In this document: one piece after another, positions 53,745-62,070 of the stretch | Numbering within the stretch: position 1 is the stretch's first letter | How the letters are laid out: each line of letters begins with the position of its first letter | NCBI RefSeq assembly: GCF_027257155.1 | Contig: NZ_JAPWDU010000001.1 | Location: 372,001 to 436,000 of the forward strand | Direction: 5' to 3' | DNA from: Cerasicoccus sp. TK19100 | Lineage (GTDB): Bacteria; Verrucomicrobiota; Verrucomicrobiia; Opitutales; Cerasicoccaceae | DNA: 64,000 nt | The notes under the pieces: model-generated | The model's database searches: none | Told to the model about the DNA's origin: nothing | What the model saw: the letters and a program-made list of their open reading frames with translations, nothing else | Position numbers and translations under genes: made by a program

Positions 53745-54626
53745 TCAAGCCGTGATTTCAGAAATAATTTTCACCGGCGCACCATCTTGCTTTGCGATGC
53801 AAAGTTGGGCGTCGTTGTTCACGTAGCGTCGCTTCAGTAAGGCTAGCCCAACGCCATCTACATGCGAGGTAATACTTCCCACCTGACGCTCTCCCGAAAA
53901 GACTGGCAGCAGACCCGTTTCACTTTGCGATGCAAAGCTTACGCGGTAGATCGCACGCTGAGCTTGCCCCATGGAGTGAAGGCGCGCCATGACTTCCTGG
54001 CCGAGATAGCAACCCTTGGTGTAGCTAACGGCGATCTTCGAAAGGTCGCCGCCTTCGTGTGGTAAATCACTGCTGCCGATGTCCTGAGGGATCGCCGGAA
54101 AGCCTGCATCGATGCGGGATGCGCGTAATGCGTCTGCGGTGGATTCTGTTGCCGAAAATCCAGTGGGGCACCAGTCGATATCCGATGGAATCAAGCAATC
54201 CAGGCTGCCCACGCCACCCATGCGACTGTGGAAAATAAGCGCGCCATCCACTTGGCTAAAGCAATTTTTTGCCGGCGAAATTTTTGCCAGTGCGTCATCG
54301 TCACCCCATAGCGTGATGAGCCGAAACTGCGCGGAAACGTCTTCAATCACCACTTCGTCAGCGATGATATTTTCCTCTACTTTGTGTTGCAAAGTTTCTG
54401 CATCACTGTGGTAGCTGATCAGAAGAAAATCTTCCGGGCCCCGCTGAAGGATGAACGCATCGTGCTGCACCTTGCCCTTGCGATCGAGGAATAGCCCGTA
54501 CGTTACCGGGTTGCTTTCGCTACGGCGCAGGTCGTTGGAGAATTGACTTTGGAGATAGCTGGCTGCGTCCTCATCGGTTACGGCAAGGACGGTGGGTTGC
54601 GAAGTGTGGCACTGGAGAGTCGGCAT
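53745..54626 (-). CDS. ygfZ: YgfZ/GcvT-like folate-binding protein
   Basis: A 293-residue tetrahydrofolate-binding protein of the YgfZ group, which helps keep or build Fe-S clusters. The signature KGCYLGQEVMAR, including its cysteine, lies near residues 200-212, preceded by DLSKIAVSYTKGC. Upstream blocks YLQSQFSNDL and GLFLDRKGKVQHDAF are typical. Two exact copies of the CTTTGC..GCAAAG palindrome and a variant (54379-54395) lie within the gene. It is followed 1 nt later by a small helical protein and preceded by an exported protein gene 11 nt upstream. Cytoplasmic. Confidence 0.85.
   Translation of the reverse strand: MPTLQCHTSQPTVLAVTDEDAASYLQSQFSNDLRRSESNPVTYGLFLDRKGKVQHDAFILQRGPEDFLLISYHSDAETLQHKVEENIIADEVVIEDVSAQFRLITLWGDDDALAKISPAKNCFSQVDGALIFHSRMGGVGSLDCLIPSDIDWCPTGFSATESTADALRASRIDAGFPAIPQDIGSSDLPHEGGDLSKIAVSYTKGCYLGQEVMARLHSMGQAQRAIYRVSFASQSETGLLPVFSGERQVGSITSHVDGVGLALLKRRYVNNDAQLCIAKQDGAPVKIISEITA
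53790..53804. repeat. 15-bp palindrome CTTTGCGATGCAAAG (copy 3)
   Basis: The same palindrome in opposite orientation, inside ygfZ. Here the coding frame differs: it encodes LCIAK, so selection on a common peptide does not explain it. Confidence 0.8.
53923..53937. repeat. 15-bp palindrome CTTTGCGATGCAAAG (copy 4)
   Basis: A second copy in ygfZ, encoding FASQS on the gene strand. The variant ACTTTG..CAAAGT lies at 54379-54395. Confidence 0.8.
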
Positions 54627-54637
54627 GTAATTCGGGA

Positions 54638-55282
54638 TTAATCAGGCTGAACAAATATCAGGGACGGCTTGCCTATGATTTGGGCGTCCTCTGGCAATAC
54701 CTTGAACAGCTCGGTGATGTTGTCAAATTGTGCGGTTTCTTGGGCTTCGATGAAGTAGGACGTCCGCCAAATCATGGTTTTCTTACCTTCTATGGTCTTA
54801 CTTTCCATATTTTGCTGCGTGCTGACCACCTTGAAAGTCGGGGATTTCTTGAGGCTTAGTTTTGGTTGGGGGCTATTTGCAAGAATGTGAATCAGGCCGA
54901 TTTCACCCACCGGGAGCTCACTGTTTCTATTTAGAATAAGAACGCTTGTCTCCGGCGCTGGAATCACGGTGTAGGTAACGCGGTTCGAGGTGAGCTGCGA
55001 ATTGCCGAAATCAACCGTGTAGGGGCCCGCGGTTTGCTGCCCGGTAGTCTCGGCTAAGAGCATGATTCTCTGTGAAAAGTTTGGGCTCTGGTTGGAAAAC
55101 TTTGCCATAGGGCTTAGTTCCCCGGGATCCGGGGAAATTTCCACGTCGGTGATGACGAGTTTCGCCATAATCTGCTCACCCTTAATGAAAACATCGCTAT
55201 CCAGCAACAGTTTCAGCTGAGCCTCCGCGAGTAGATTGGCGGCTGAGGCAATCAGTAAGAGCAGTATGGAAAGCGATTTCAT
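54638..55282 (-). CDS. exported protein of unknown function
   Basis: A 214-residue protein with a signal peptide (MKSLSILLLLIASAANLLA) and a beta-rich mature part (AQLKLLLDSDVFIKGEQIMAKLVITD; NRVTYTVIPAPETSVLIL). The start resembles BatD/oxygen-tolerance-type Ig-like domains, which begin with similar strand phrases, but the match is too weak to name. No membrane span follows. It lies 11 nt upstream of ygfZ on the same strand and could be co-transcribed with it. Confidence 0.6.
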   Translation of the reverse strand: MKSLSILLLLIASAANLLAEAQLKLLLDSDVFIKGEQIMAKLVITDVEISPDPGELSPMAKFSNQSPNFSQRIMLLAETTGQQTAGPYTVDFGNSQLTSNRVTYTVIPAPETSVLILNRNSELPVGEIGLIHILANSPQPKLSLKKSPTFKVVSTQQNMESKTIEGKKTMIWRTSYFIEAQETAQFDNITELFKVLPEDAQIIGKPSLIFVQPD

Positions 55283-55403
55283 CGGTTGGAGCAGTGGGAG
55301 GCCTCAGGGGCAGACGGCCTGGCCAAGGTTTTTGGCTTGAGTCTGGCGCTGGCATGGGCGTTGATGTCCGTTTTTTCCAAGCCTAATTCTGGCCCCAGTC
55401 AAC

Positions 55404-56474
55404 ATGCAAGTTCAGCCCGTGATTAACACGACCGACATCAATATCGAATCATTCCGCGAGTTGCCGACTCCGGAAGAGCTGCTCGCGTCCATTCCCAAGA
55501 CCGACGCGCAGGCGGAATTCGTCACTGAGGCACGGCAGACCATTCACCGCATCATTTTTGGCGACGATCCTCGCCTGCTCGTGGTGGTGGGCCCGTGCTC
55601 GATCCATGACCTGGAGGCAGGCCGCGAGTATGCGCGCCGCCTGGTCAAGCTCGCGGAGGAGCTGAAGGATCGCGTATACATTGTCATGCGTGTCTATTTT
55701 GAAAAGCCGCGCACCACGGTTGGTTGGAAGGGCCTGATCATGGACCCGCAGCTTGATGGCCAGTGCGACATCCCTGAGGGCTTGCAAGTCGCGCGCAACT
55801 TCCTGCGTGAGGTGATCGACATCGGCCTGCCGACCGCCACGGAGCTGCTGGACCCGATTACGCCGCAATACATTGCCGACCTCATTTGCTGGACGGCGAT
55901 TGGAGCGCGCACCACGGAGAGCCAGACCCACCGCCAGATGGCCTCAGGCCTCTCCATGCCGCTCGGCTTTAAAAACAGCACTGACGGCAGCATCGAAGCG
56001 GCGATTAATGCGATCAAGGCCGCCAGCCAGCAGCAGACATTCCTCGGAATCGGGGCCAATGGCCGCGCCTCCGCAGTCACCACCCGCGGTAACCCCAATT
56101 GCCACCTCGTCCTGCGTGGCGGTAAGGCGGGCCCCAACTATTCGGCGGACCAAGTCAAGGCTTACACGGAACAGTTAAAGTCCAAGGGTCTGATCCCGGC
56201 GGTCATGGTTGACTGTGCGCACGACAATAGCGGCAAAGACCCGGCCAAAAGCCCGGAAATTCTCGAAGAAGCCGTGCAGCAAATTCTCGATGGCAACCAC
56301 TCAATGATTGGCGCAATGGTGGAGAGCAATCTGAAGCATGGCAGCCAGAAATTCCCGCAACCGCTCGAAGATTTGGAATACGGCGTCTCGATTACCGACC
56401 CATGCCTGGGCTGGGATGATACCGAGAAGGCTTTGCGCGCCGCCTACGAAAAGCTGGCCCCGCGCTTTCAGTAA
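55404..56474 (+). CDS. 3-deoxy-7-phosphoheptulonate (DAHP) synthase, class I
   Basis: A 356-residue enzyme for the first step of aromatic amino-acid synthesis, joining phosphoenolpyruvate and erythrose 4-phosphate. Type I-alpha (AroF/G/H) blocks are clear: VVGPCSIHDLEAGREYARRL, VMRVYFEKPRTTVGWKGLIMDP, ATELLDPITPQYIADLICWTAIGARTTESQTHR, MPLGFKNSTDG and MVDCAHDNSGKDP. These include the metal-binding Cys of GPCS. Feedback specificity (Phe, Tyr, Trp) cannot be judged. It is 17 nt upstream of the alpha/beta hydrolase gene, which may share its transcript. Cytoplasmic. Confidence 0.95.
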   Translation: MQVQPVINTTDINIESFRELPTPEELLASIPKTDAQAEFVTEARQTIHRIIFGDDPRLLVVVGPCSIHDLEAGREYARRLVKLAEELKDRVYIVMRVYFEKPRTTVGWKGLIMDPQLDGQCDIPEGLQVARNFLREVIDIGLPTATELLDPITPQYIADLICWTAIGARTTESQTHRQMASGLSMPLGFKNSTDGSIEAAINAIKAASQQQTFLGIGANGRASAVTTRGNPNCHLVLRGGKAGPNYSADQVKAYTEQLKSKGLIPAVMVDCAHDNSGKDPAKSPEILEEAVQQILDGNHSMIGAMVESNLKHGSQKFPQPLEDLEYGVSITDPCLGWDDTEKALRAAYEKLAPRFQ

Positions 56475-56491
56475 ATAAAACGCATTTTGCC

Positions 56492-57304
56492 ATGACCACT
56501 GCCGACATCATTCGGTTGGGCCCTGATGACGAATGTCCGGGCGTAACGCATGAGGCCGACGTTAAGCTGCGCGAAGTGGACGGATGGACGCAGACGGCGA
56601 CCATCGTCCAACCGGAAAAACCGACCGGTGGTGGCATTGCAGTTTTGATTCATGGCGGCGGTTTTAGCATGCGCAACCTTCGGCCAATGACGAACATGGG
56701 CCGTATTCTGGCCCGTGAGCTTGGCATGACCACCGTAGTGCCGATTTATCGCCTCGGTGGGGAGGGAAACCCGAGCTATCCGAAGCCAGTGGAAGACGTC
56801 GCCTTTGCCTGGGAGTGGGCGCAAGCTCACGCGGCAGAGTGGGGTGCGGATGCGGAGAAAATGGTCGCCGGCGGCTCATCGGCGGGCGGCACCTTGTCGG
56901 CTCTGGCCTTGGTTAAGGGCATGCTGCCGGGCTGCCGTGGATTGCTCGAATATTGGGGGCCGTTGGACTTCATTGCCCGCTGGTTTGACAACGGTGAGAA
57001 GCAGGGCGGCGATTTCAATTTACTGGGCGCAAATTACCCGGACAATGTGACGCTCTACCATGATGCCAGCGTGGTGACGCATGTTACGCCAGGCCTGCCG
57101 CCAGCGGTTTTCATCTACGGACGCCAAGACCAAACCGTGCATCTGCGCCAGGGAGAACTGGGCTGCTCTGCTTGGAAAAAAGCGGGCAACGAAGCCGATC
57201 TTCTCGTGCTGGATAATATTGGCCACGGTATGGTCGGTGATAACACTGGGCAAATGGTCAAGGTGGCAGATCGCTCGGTTGCCTTTGTGCACGGGCTGTT
57301 TTAG
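56492..57304 (+). CDS. alpha/beta hydrolase (HSL/esterase-like)
   Basis: A 270-residue serine hydrolase with no signal peptide. The oxyanion motif HGGGF, nucleophile elbow GGSSAGG (Ser), YGRQDQTVHLR (Asp) and NIGHGM (His) form a hormone-sensitive-lipase-type catalytic set. Such enzymes hydrolyse short-chain esters, and relatives in glycan operons remove acetyl or feruloyl groups. It follows the DAHP synthase at 17 nt; no pathway tie is evident. Cytoplasmic. Confidence 0.85.
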   Translation: MTTADIIRLGPDDECPGVTHEADVKLREVDGWTQTATIVQPEKPTGGGIAVLIHGGGFSMRNLRPMTNMGRILARELGMTTVVPIYRLGGEGNPSYPKPVEDVAFAWEWAQAHAAEWGADAEKMVAGGSSAGGTLSALALVKGMLPGCRGLLEYWGPLDFIARWFDNGEKQGGDFNLLGANYPDNVTLYHDASVVTHVTPGLPPAVFIYGRQDQTVHLRQGELGCSAWKKAGNEADLLVLDNIGHGMVGDNTGQMVKVADRSVAFVHGLF

Positions 57305-57424
57305 GGGTGTGGCGTCTGCGGGCCGTTGAGTGATTCTGCAAAGTTATTGCTCGTCGCCGCTATTTCAATTTGTGCGCAGTTGGTTTAAGCTATCGCCTGA
57401 TCAGCTAACCCAAGACATCAGACC

Positions 57425-58981
57425 ATGCCCCACATACTCGGACTCGACGCCTCCACGCAAAGCTTCTCGGCTTTGGTAATTGATACCGATAGCGGTGCTG
57501 TTGTCGCCGATGCGTCGGTTAACTTCGGGCAGCGATTGCCCCAGTATCAGTCGCCTAGCGGGTTTCTGCCGAATGGTGCTAACGGTGAAGTTCATACGGA
57601 CCCGCTGATGTGGCTGGATGCCTTGGAGCTACTACTTGACGATTTGCGCGCTCGGTGTGACCTCTCTCAAATTGCGGCGATTTCCGGAGCAGGGCAGCAG
57701 CATGGTTCGGTATATCTAAATGATAAATGGCCAGCGTGTATTGGCGAGCTCGACGCAAACGGCAAACTAAGCGACCAAATAGCACCCTGTCTTGCTCGGT
57801 CGACCTCGCCCATTTGGATGGACACTGCCACTGGGGAGGAATGCCATGAAATTGCTGAATCCGTCGGGGGCAATGCCGAGGTGTGCGCGAAGTCTGGTTC
57901 GGTGACGATCGAGCGATTTACCGGGCCGCAGATTCGCCGGTTCTTCAAAACATCTCCTGCTGATTATGCGGCAACGGCGAGCATTCACTTGGTTAGCTCT
58001 TTTGTTTGCTCGGTGCTCTGTGGCGAGGACGCGCCGCTGGATACCGGTGATGGCGCGGGCATGAATCTGCTAAATGTCGAAAGCTGGCAATGGGACGATG
58101 ATTTGCTCGATGCCACGGCACCGGGCTTACGTAATCGGCTACCATCCGTCGTGCCCGGCGCGAAGCAGGCCGGGGTTGTGTCGACGTTTTTCGTGGAAAA
58201 ATTTGGCTTTCGCGTCGGGACTCCGGTGACGGTTTTTACCGGCGATAATCCCAGCAGCCTCGTTGGCATGGGCGCGAGCCAGCCGGGCAAAGTGGTGGTG
58301 TCGCTGGGGACTTCAGACACTTTTTTCGCCGCGATGCCAGGCATCGTTACCGATCCCGATGGCTGCGGTCATGTCTTTGGAAATCCGCTAGGTGGCCCGA
58401 TGTCGTTACAATGTTTTGTCAATGGCTCACTGGCGCGCGAGGAGGTAAAAAATCGTTTTGGTCTGGACTGGAGTGATTTCACAGCGGCGCTGAAGTCCAC
58501 CCCCGCTGGCAATGATGGTAACGTAATGTTGCCGTTTTTCCGCCCGGAGATCAGTCCGCGTTTGGATTTGGAGGCACCGGTCCTGAGCGGCGCAGAAGGC
58601 TTTATGGACTGGCGTGATCCGCGGGCCGCGGTTCGCGCATGCGTGGAAGGGCAATTTATGAATATGAAGCTCCGCAGTGCCTGGATGCGTTTGGCACCCG
58701 ATGTGATCTACCTCACGGGCGGTGCTTCGCAAAACGACGCCATTGCGCAAGTGGCAGCTGACATTTTCCAGACCCGCATCGAACGGCTCACGGTGAGCGG
58801 TTCGGTGGCAATGGGGGCGGCAATGCGTGCGGCAAATGGCTGCCTGGGCATTGAGATTGCCGAACTGGAAGCAGCGTTCTGCCAACCGGAAGCTGGCAGC
58901 GAAATCCAGCCTCAGACGCTGGCCGGTAGCTACGATGAGGCGCTTGAGCAGTTCGCCCAACTGCTAAGGAGACAGAATTAA
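57425..58981 (+). CDS. FGGY family carbohydrate kinase (xylulokinase-like)
   Basis: A 518-residue sugar kinase of the hexokinase/actin fold. The phosphate-binding loop is GLDASTQSFSALVID at the N-terminus; the FGGY signature region includes GMGASQPGKVVVSLGTSDTFFA and the C-terminal adenosine motif VIYLTGGASQNDAIAQVAADIFQ. GAGQQHGSVYLN is the xylulokinase-type QQHG region. The overall layout recalls the longer, eukaryote-like xylulokinase group. Likely reaction: xylulose or a related ketose to its 5-phosphate; the substrate is inferred. Single gene, convergent with a PEP-CTERM gene. Confidence 0.85.
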   Translation: MPHILGLDASTQSFSALVIDTDSGAVVADASVNFGQRLPQYQSPSGFLPNGANGEVHTDPLMWLDALELLLDDLRARCDLSQIAAISGAGQQHGSVYLNDKWPACIGELDANGKLSDQIAPCLARSTSPIWMDTATGEECHEIAESVGGNAEVCAKSGSVTIERFTGPQIRRFFKTSPADYAATASIHLVSSFVCSVLCGEDAPLDTGDGAGMNLLNVESWQWDDDLLDATAPGLRNRLPSVVPGAKQAGVVSTFFVEKFGFRVGTPVTVFTGDNPSSLVGMGASQPGKVVVSLGTSDTFFAAMPGIVTDPDGCGHVFGNPLGGPMSLQCFVNGSLAREEVKNRFGLDWSDFTAALKSTPAGNDGNVMLPFFRPEISPRLDLEAPVLSGAEGFMDWRDPRAAVRACVEGQFMNMKLRSAWMRLAPDVIYLTGGASQNDAIAQVAADIFQTRIERLTVSGSVAMGAAMRAANGCLGIEIAELEAAFCQPEAGSEIQPQTLAGSYDEALEQFAQLLRRQN

Positions 58982-59010
58982 AAAGCGCCAATGCTAGATA
59001 GCATTGACGC
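58980..59010 (-). terminator. terminator for the PEP-CTERM gene on the minus strand
   Basis: CAATGCTA pairs with TAGCATTG around GA, extended by GCG/CGC. On the minus strand it is followed by TTTTT. It lies just after the stop of the PEP-CTERM gene at 59037 and abuts the FGGY kinase stop. Confidence 0.8.
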
Positions 59011-59036
59011 AGAAAATTGAGCGAGTGTTGGCTCGC

Positions 59037-60728
59037 TTATCGTTTGCGCCGACGGATGACGAAGAGCAGCACGCCGGATGCGGCAAGTAGCGCATAAGTG
59101 CTCGGCTCGGGGACCGCAGTCAGCTCGTATATGCCCTCGCCATCGATGATGTTATAGCCAGCACCAAAACCGTCGAAGATGATTTCGCTTTGGTCCCAAA
59201 TGCTGGTAAATTCGCCGGGTTCGCCACTGAAGGTCAGGTGATCGCCGCCCAGATTCCAGTTAGAGATGGTGATTGTGGAGCCATCGGTTAGCTGTGTTGG
59301 GGCGGAGCCGAAGAGCAGGGTCACGTTGTCACTGGAGCCGAAGTCGAGGGTGGAGGTTTCGCCAAAGGCACCGGCAATCGTCAGGCTTTGGATTTCCTGG
59401 GTCGTCGTTGCGTTGGTGGCCGATGTCGTGAGCACGCCAGTGCCGCCACCGGTGCGGGTTTCGGTGTAAATGTCCTGCCCGATGATACCAGTCACGAAAT
59501 AGGTGGTGATACTGCCGTCCTTGTCGATGGTCAGCTCTTGGCCAACCGTCAGCTCGTCGGCAATAGCCTGTGATGATACGGTGATGTAGTTGCCATACTG
59601 TTGGGTGACAACGTTGTCAGTCACGGCTCCGCCGTCTTCGCGACCGACAATGGCAAATGTCGTTCCGCCGCCCATTGTGAGGTCTGATGTCGTGGAGAAG
59701 TAGTTCGCTGCGTCGCTGGTTTGGCTGATGCCAATTTGGGTGAAGTCGACCGTTAAGGTGCCTTCATTGATCGTAGTGCTCCCGGTGTGCGTTGCAACGC
59801 CAGCAAAAGTCTGATTGCCGGACCCGATCTTGGTGACGCTCAACGTGCCGGTAGCGCTGCTGGTATTTGCTTTATCTCGCACGCGCCCCATGAAGTTGGC
59901 CGTTGTGTCATTTGCGCCAATTGTGAGCGTGGAGTTCGTGTCCCCGCCGTTTTCGATGACTTGGTTGAAGTCCTTGTTACGCATGTTGGGCTCGTAGTAG
60001 CCCTCCACACCATTGACAGTTTCATTGAACCCGTTGAGGCGGAAAACTGAGGAGTGGGAACCTTCGCCGTTGGCCTCGATCTGGATGTTGCCGGCGCTGG
60101 CTCCGTCGGGAATTACGTTGCTGGCACCGAGGGTCAATGCGCGGATGCCACTAACCGTGCCACTGGTATAGATGCGAGTGTTGCCGCTCCAATTGTTGGA
60201 GGTGTTGGTCAGCGTAATGATCGCATTATCGCCCGCTGATCCGGAGAAGTCGATATTGAACGCGCCGCTGATCTGTCCGTTGAACGTGACGTTGGTATCC
60301 GTGGAAATATTGATGTCGTCGGACAGGATGATGTTATTGTTTACAGTCAGGTTGGGTTGCACGCTGCCGCCTGGGCGAATTGAAAAAACGGGACTCGTCG
60401 ATCCATTCGCTACGAAGTTTAAAGCGCCACCAGAAAAGGTTATTTCGGGGGCGGTGCCGGTCGCGGGACCGTCGTAGCTGAAATTTAAGCGGTTGAGCAG
60501 AAACGGATCGGAGAGGTCATTGTTGCTGGTCAGGGTGGCACCATCGGCGAGACTACCGGAGTAGGTGAGAATCGTGTCTGATGCACTGACTGGGATTTGG
60601 CTCCAGTCAGTACCGGATGACCAATCGTTGCTACCGGACAATCCGGTGAATGTGTACTCAGTCGCCAAGGCGCTGGAGCACGAAAGCAGCATCAAGGCCG
60701 CTGATGCGGGTACAAGCTTTTTTGCCAT
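59037..60728 (-). CDS. PEP-CTERM protein with passenger-like repeats
   Basis: A 563-residue exported protein. The signal peptide (MAKKLVPASAALMLLSCSSALA) is followed by a long beta-helix-like body, with NWSGNTRIYTSGTVSG and THTGSTTINEGTLTVDFTQ phrases typical of autotransporter passengers in this phylum. The C-terminus is VPEPSTYALLAASGVLLF and RRRKR, a PEP-CTERM signal. There is no beta-barrel, so exosortase-type processing rather than autotransport is expected. It is a single gene with a leader like those of the other PEP-CTERM genes. Function unknown. Confidence 0.85.
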   Translation of the reverse strand: MAKKLVPASAALMLLSCSSALATEYTFTGLSGSNDWSSGTDWSQIPVSASDTILTYSGSLADGATLTSNNDLSDPFLLNRLNFSYDGPATGTAPEITFSGGALNFVANGSTSPVFSIRPGGSVQPNLTVNNNIILSDDINISTDTNVTFNGQISGAFNIDFSGSAGDNAIITLTNTSNNWSGNTRIYTSGTVSGIRALTLGASNVIPDGASAGNIQIEANGEGSHSSVFRLNGFNETVNGVEGYYEPNMRNKDFNQVIENGGDTNSTLTIGANDTTANFMGRVRDKANTSSATGTLSVTKIGSGNQTFAGVATHTGSTTINEGTLTVDFTQIGISQTSDAANYFSTTSDLTMGGGTTFAIVGREDGGAVTDNVVTQQYGNYITVSSQAIADELTVGQELTIDKDGSITTYFVTGIIGQDIYTETRTGGGTGVLTTSATNATTTQEIQSLTIAGAFGETSTLDFGSSDNVTLLFGSAPTQLTDGSTITISNWNLGGDHLTFSGEPGEFTSIWDQSEIIFDGFGAGYNIIDGEGIYELTAVPEPSTYALLAASGVLLFVIRRRKR

Positions 60729-60734
60729 ATATTT

Positions 60735-60753
60735 GGGGTTAAGGGTAGGGGTT
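60735..60753 (-). promoter_or_regulatory. C-rich leader before PEP-CTERM gene
   Basis: On the minus strand, AACCCCTACCCTTAACCCC lies 6 nt before the ATG. It resembles the leaders at 2674-2698 and 30348-30366. The region from 60754 to 60932 holds no gene I can support. Confidence 0.35.
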
Positions 60754-60932
60754 TTTAGGGTGATTTATCGTAGAATGAATTCTATGACGTGGTTGGTCAA
60801 TAGTTAAATCAAGCCCTTGCATGCAGGAGAATTAAATTCGCATGTGCGATCCATTTGAGCGGCCATGAAGGCTGCAGATTTGCTTGCGGTGGGCGCTGGC
60901 AAACTGCATATTTGCGCGTTTTACCGGCAATT

Positions 60933-60970
60933 GGGGGAGTAGCTCAATGGATAGAGCAGCGGTTTTCTAA
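60933..60970 (+). pseudogene. 5' half of a tRNA-Arg (anticodon TCT), cut in the anticodon loop
   Basis: GGGGGAGTAGCTCAATGGATAGAGC and the following GCGGTTTTCTAA match the usual 5' half of tRNA-Arg, through the anticodon TCT. After TTCTAA the sequence (CGCGAAAACAGC) cannot pair to close the anticodon stem, and no T arm or acceptor follows. The break falls where tyrosine recombinases commonly integrate, and the DNA beyond it is accessory in character. I see no matching 3' half in the window. Confidence 0.75.
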
Positions 60971-61157
60971 CGCGAAAACAGCAAATTTTCCCACTTTTGC
61001 CCGAGTCTTCAGGCCTAATCAACTTGTTGAAATTCAGTGATTTCCGAGTTTTTGATTTTGTCCTGAATCATCCCGAAAAGGCCCATTTTTTTCAATGGGG
61101 TTACACATGTGGGTTACACAAAAGCAACGTTTTTGACCGTTGATCGATCTAATCTCG

Positions 61158-62069
61158 TTAGGACTCGCTGTTTAGAGCTTTTAGGATGGCCTTTTTATAA
61201 ACGTTTTCCTCGGGAAGGGTGACGTTGTTGAAAGCTTCCTGAACTTTGTAAACGGTCGTTGAATGATCTGAAGTTCGTTCTAACTTCACTAGCTCGGCAT
61301 CCGTCGTATTTGCTGAGTTTTTAAAGTCGTAGGCTAGGAACGAAATGGATGCAGGTTGAAGACTATATTTTACAAGCCCTTCTTTACCTCCCAGCCTAGT
61401 CATGATTTTTCTATAGACCGGTTCTGGGCAAACAAAGAACAAACCCTTCTTGCACAGTTCTTCCCTTTGTAGAACTTGGCCCTTATAAATCAGTTGAGGC
61501 AAAATTCTCTTTGAGACGTTTTCCCAATTTAAGCCAGCAGTAGTTTTTACGATTTGACGATTTTCAGTAAGAGCATGGTAGCCATTGCGGTAATTTCCGG
61601 TCGTATCAATCGTCTGAACCTCAACGGCGATAAATTCAACTAATTGCCCATTCGAATCGATCTTGGCCAGAATCCAATCAACAAAATAGCTCCCGCTTCC
61701 AGATTTTTGGGGCAGTCTCAATTCTCCTCCTTTGCGTTTGCCGAAAACGGCGACACACGCGCATTTCTTTGATTTTGCATGCGCTATCGCAAGGGGGCCT
61801 GTTACTAATTCGAGGCGCTCCTCGAAAGCCTTCAGGGCGACATCGCTTAGGATTTTGTAGTTGTCAGCATACAGCCTTATTGGGCAGCAGATGACGGGGC
61901 CAGTAGTCATCGGCTTTACGCTACAAACGCCAGAAACGATTCCATCGTTAAAAGTCTTTTCGCAGCGTTCGTTTATGATTGGACAAAGCTCCTTTTGGGC
62001 TGCGTCGACTGCGCGATCCGATTGGTCATCTGATCGATAACCAAAGAATTCATATATTGTAGATGCCAT
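61158..62069 (-). CDS. NotI-like type II restriction endonuclease
   Basis: A 303-residue protein resembling NotI along its length: IYEFFGYRSDD at the N-terminus, a cysteine cluster (C29, C36, C49 and C61/C62), KRKGGELRLPQKSGSGS, and then FVDWILAKI with AVEVQTID. In NotI four cysteines hold a structural iron; D131, E150 and Q152 here take the places of its PD-(D/E)XK active site. It cuts DNA, protected by the methyltransferase that lies directly upstream: the ATG follows the methyltransferase TAA by 1 nt. GC content is lower than the chromosome. The target sequence cannot be deduced. Confidence 0.75.
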   Translation of the reverse strand: MASTIYEFFGYRSDDQSDRAVDAAQKELCPIINERCEKTFNDGIVSGVCSVKPMTTGPVICCPIRLYADNYKILSDVALKAFEERLELVTGPLAIAHAKSKKCACVAVFGKRKGGELRLPQKSGSGSYFVDWILAKIDSNGQLVEFIAVEVQTIDTTGNYRNGYHALTENRQIVKTTAGLNWENVSKRILPQLIYKGQVLQREELCKKGLFFVCPEPVYRKIMTRLGGKEGLVKYSLQPASISFLAYDFKNSANTTDAELVKLERTSDHSTTVYKVQEAFNNVTLPEENVYKKAILKALNSES

Positions 62070-62070
62070 C

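Noticed and set aside
60975-61140. Tail of a phage integrase on the minus strand (ending GQNQKLGNH)
   Set aside because: A short frame exists and the place would fit, but no tyrosine-recombinase motif (R..HxxR..Y) is present, so I cannot support it.
60933-61150. Group I intron in the tRNA-Arg anticodon loop
   Set aside because: I find no 3' exon within the window and no conserved group I core elements could be recognised.
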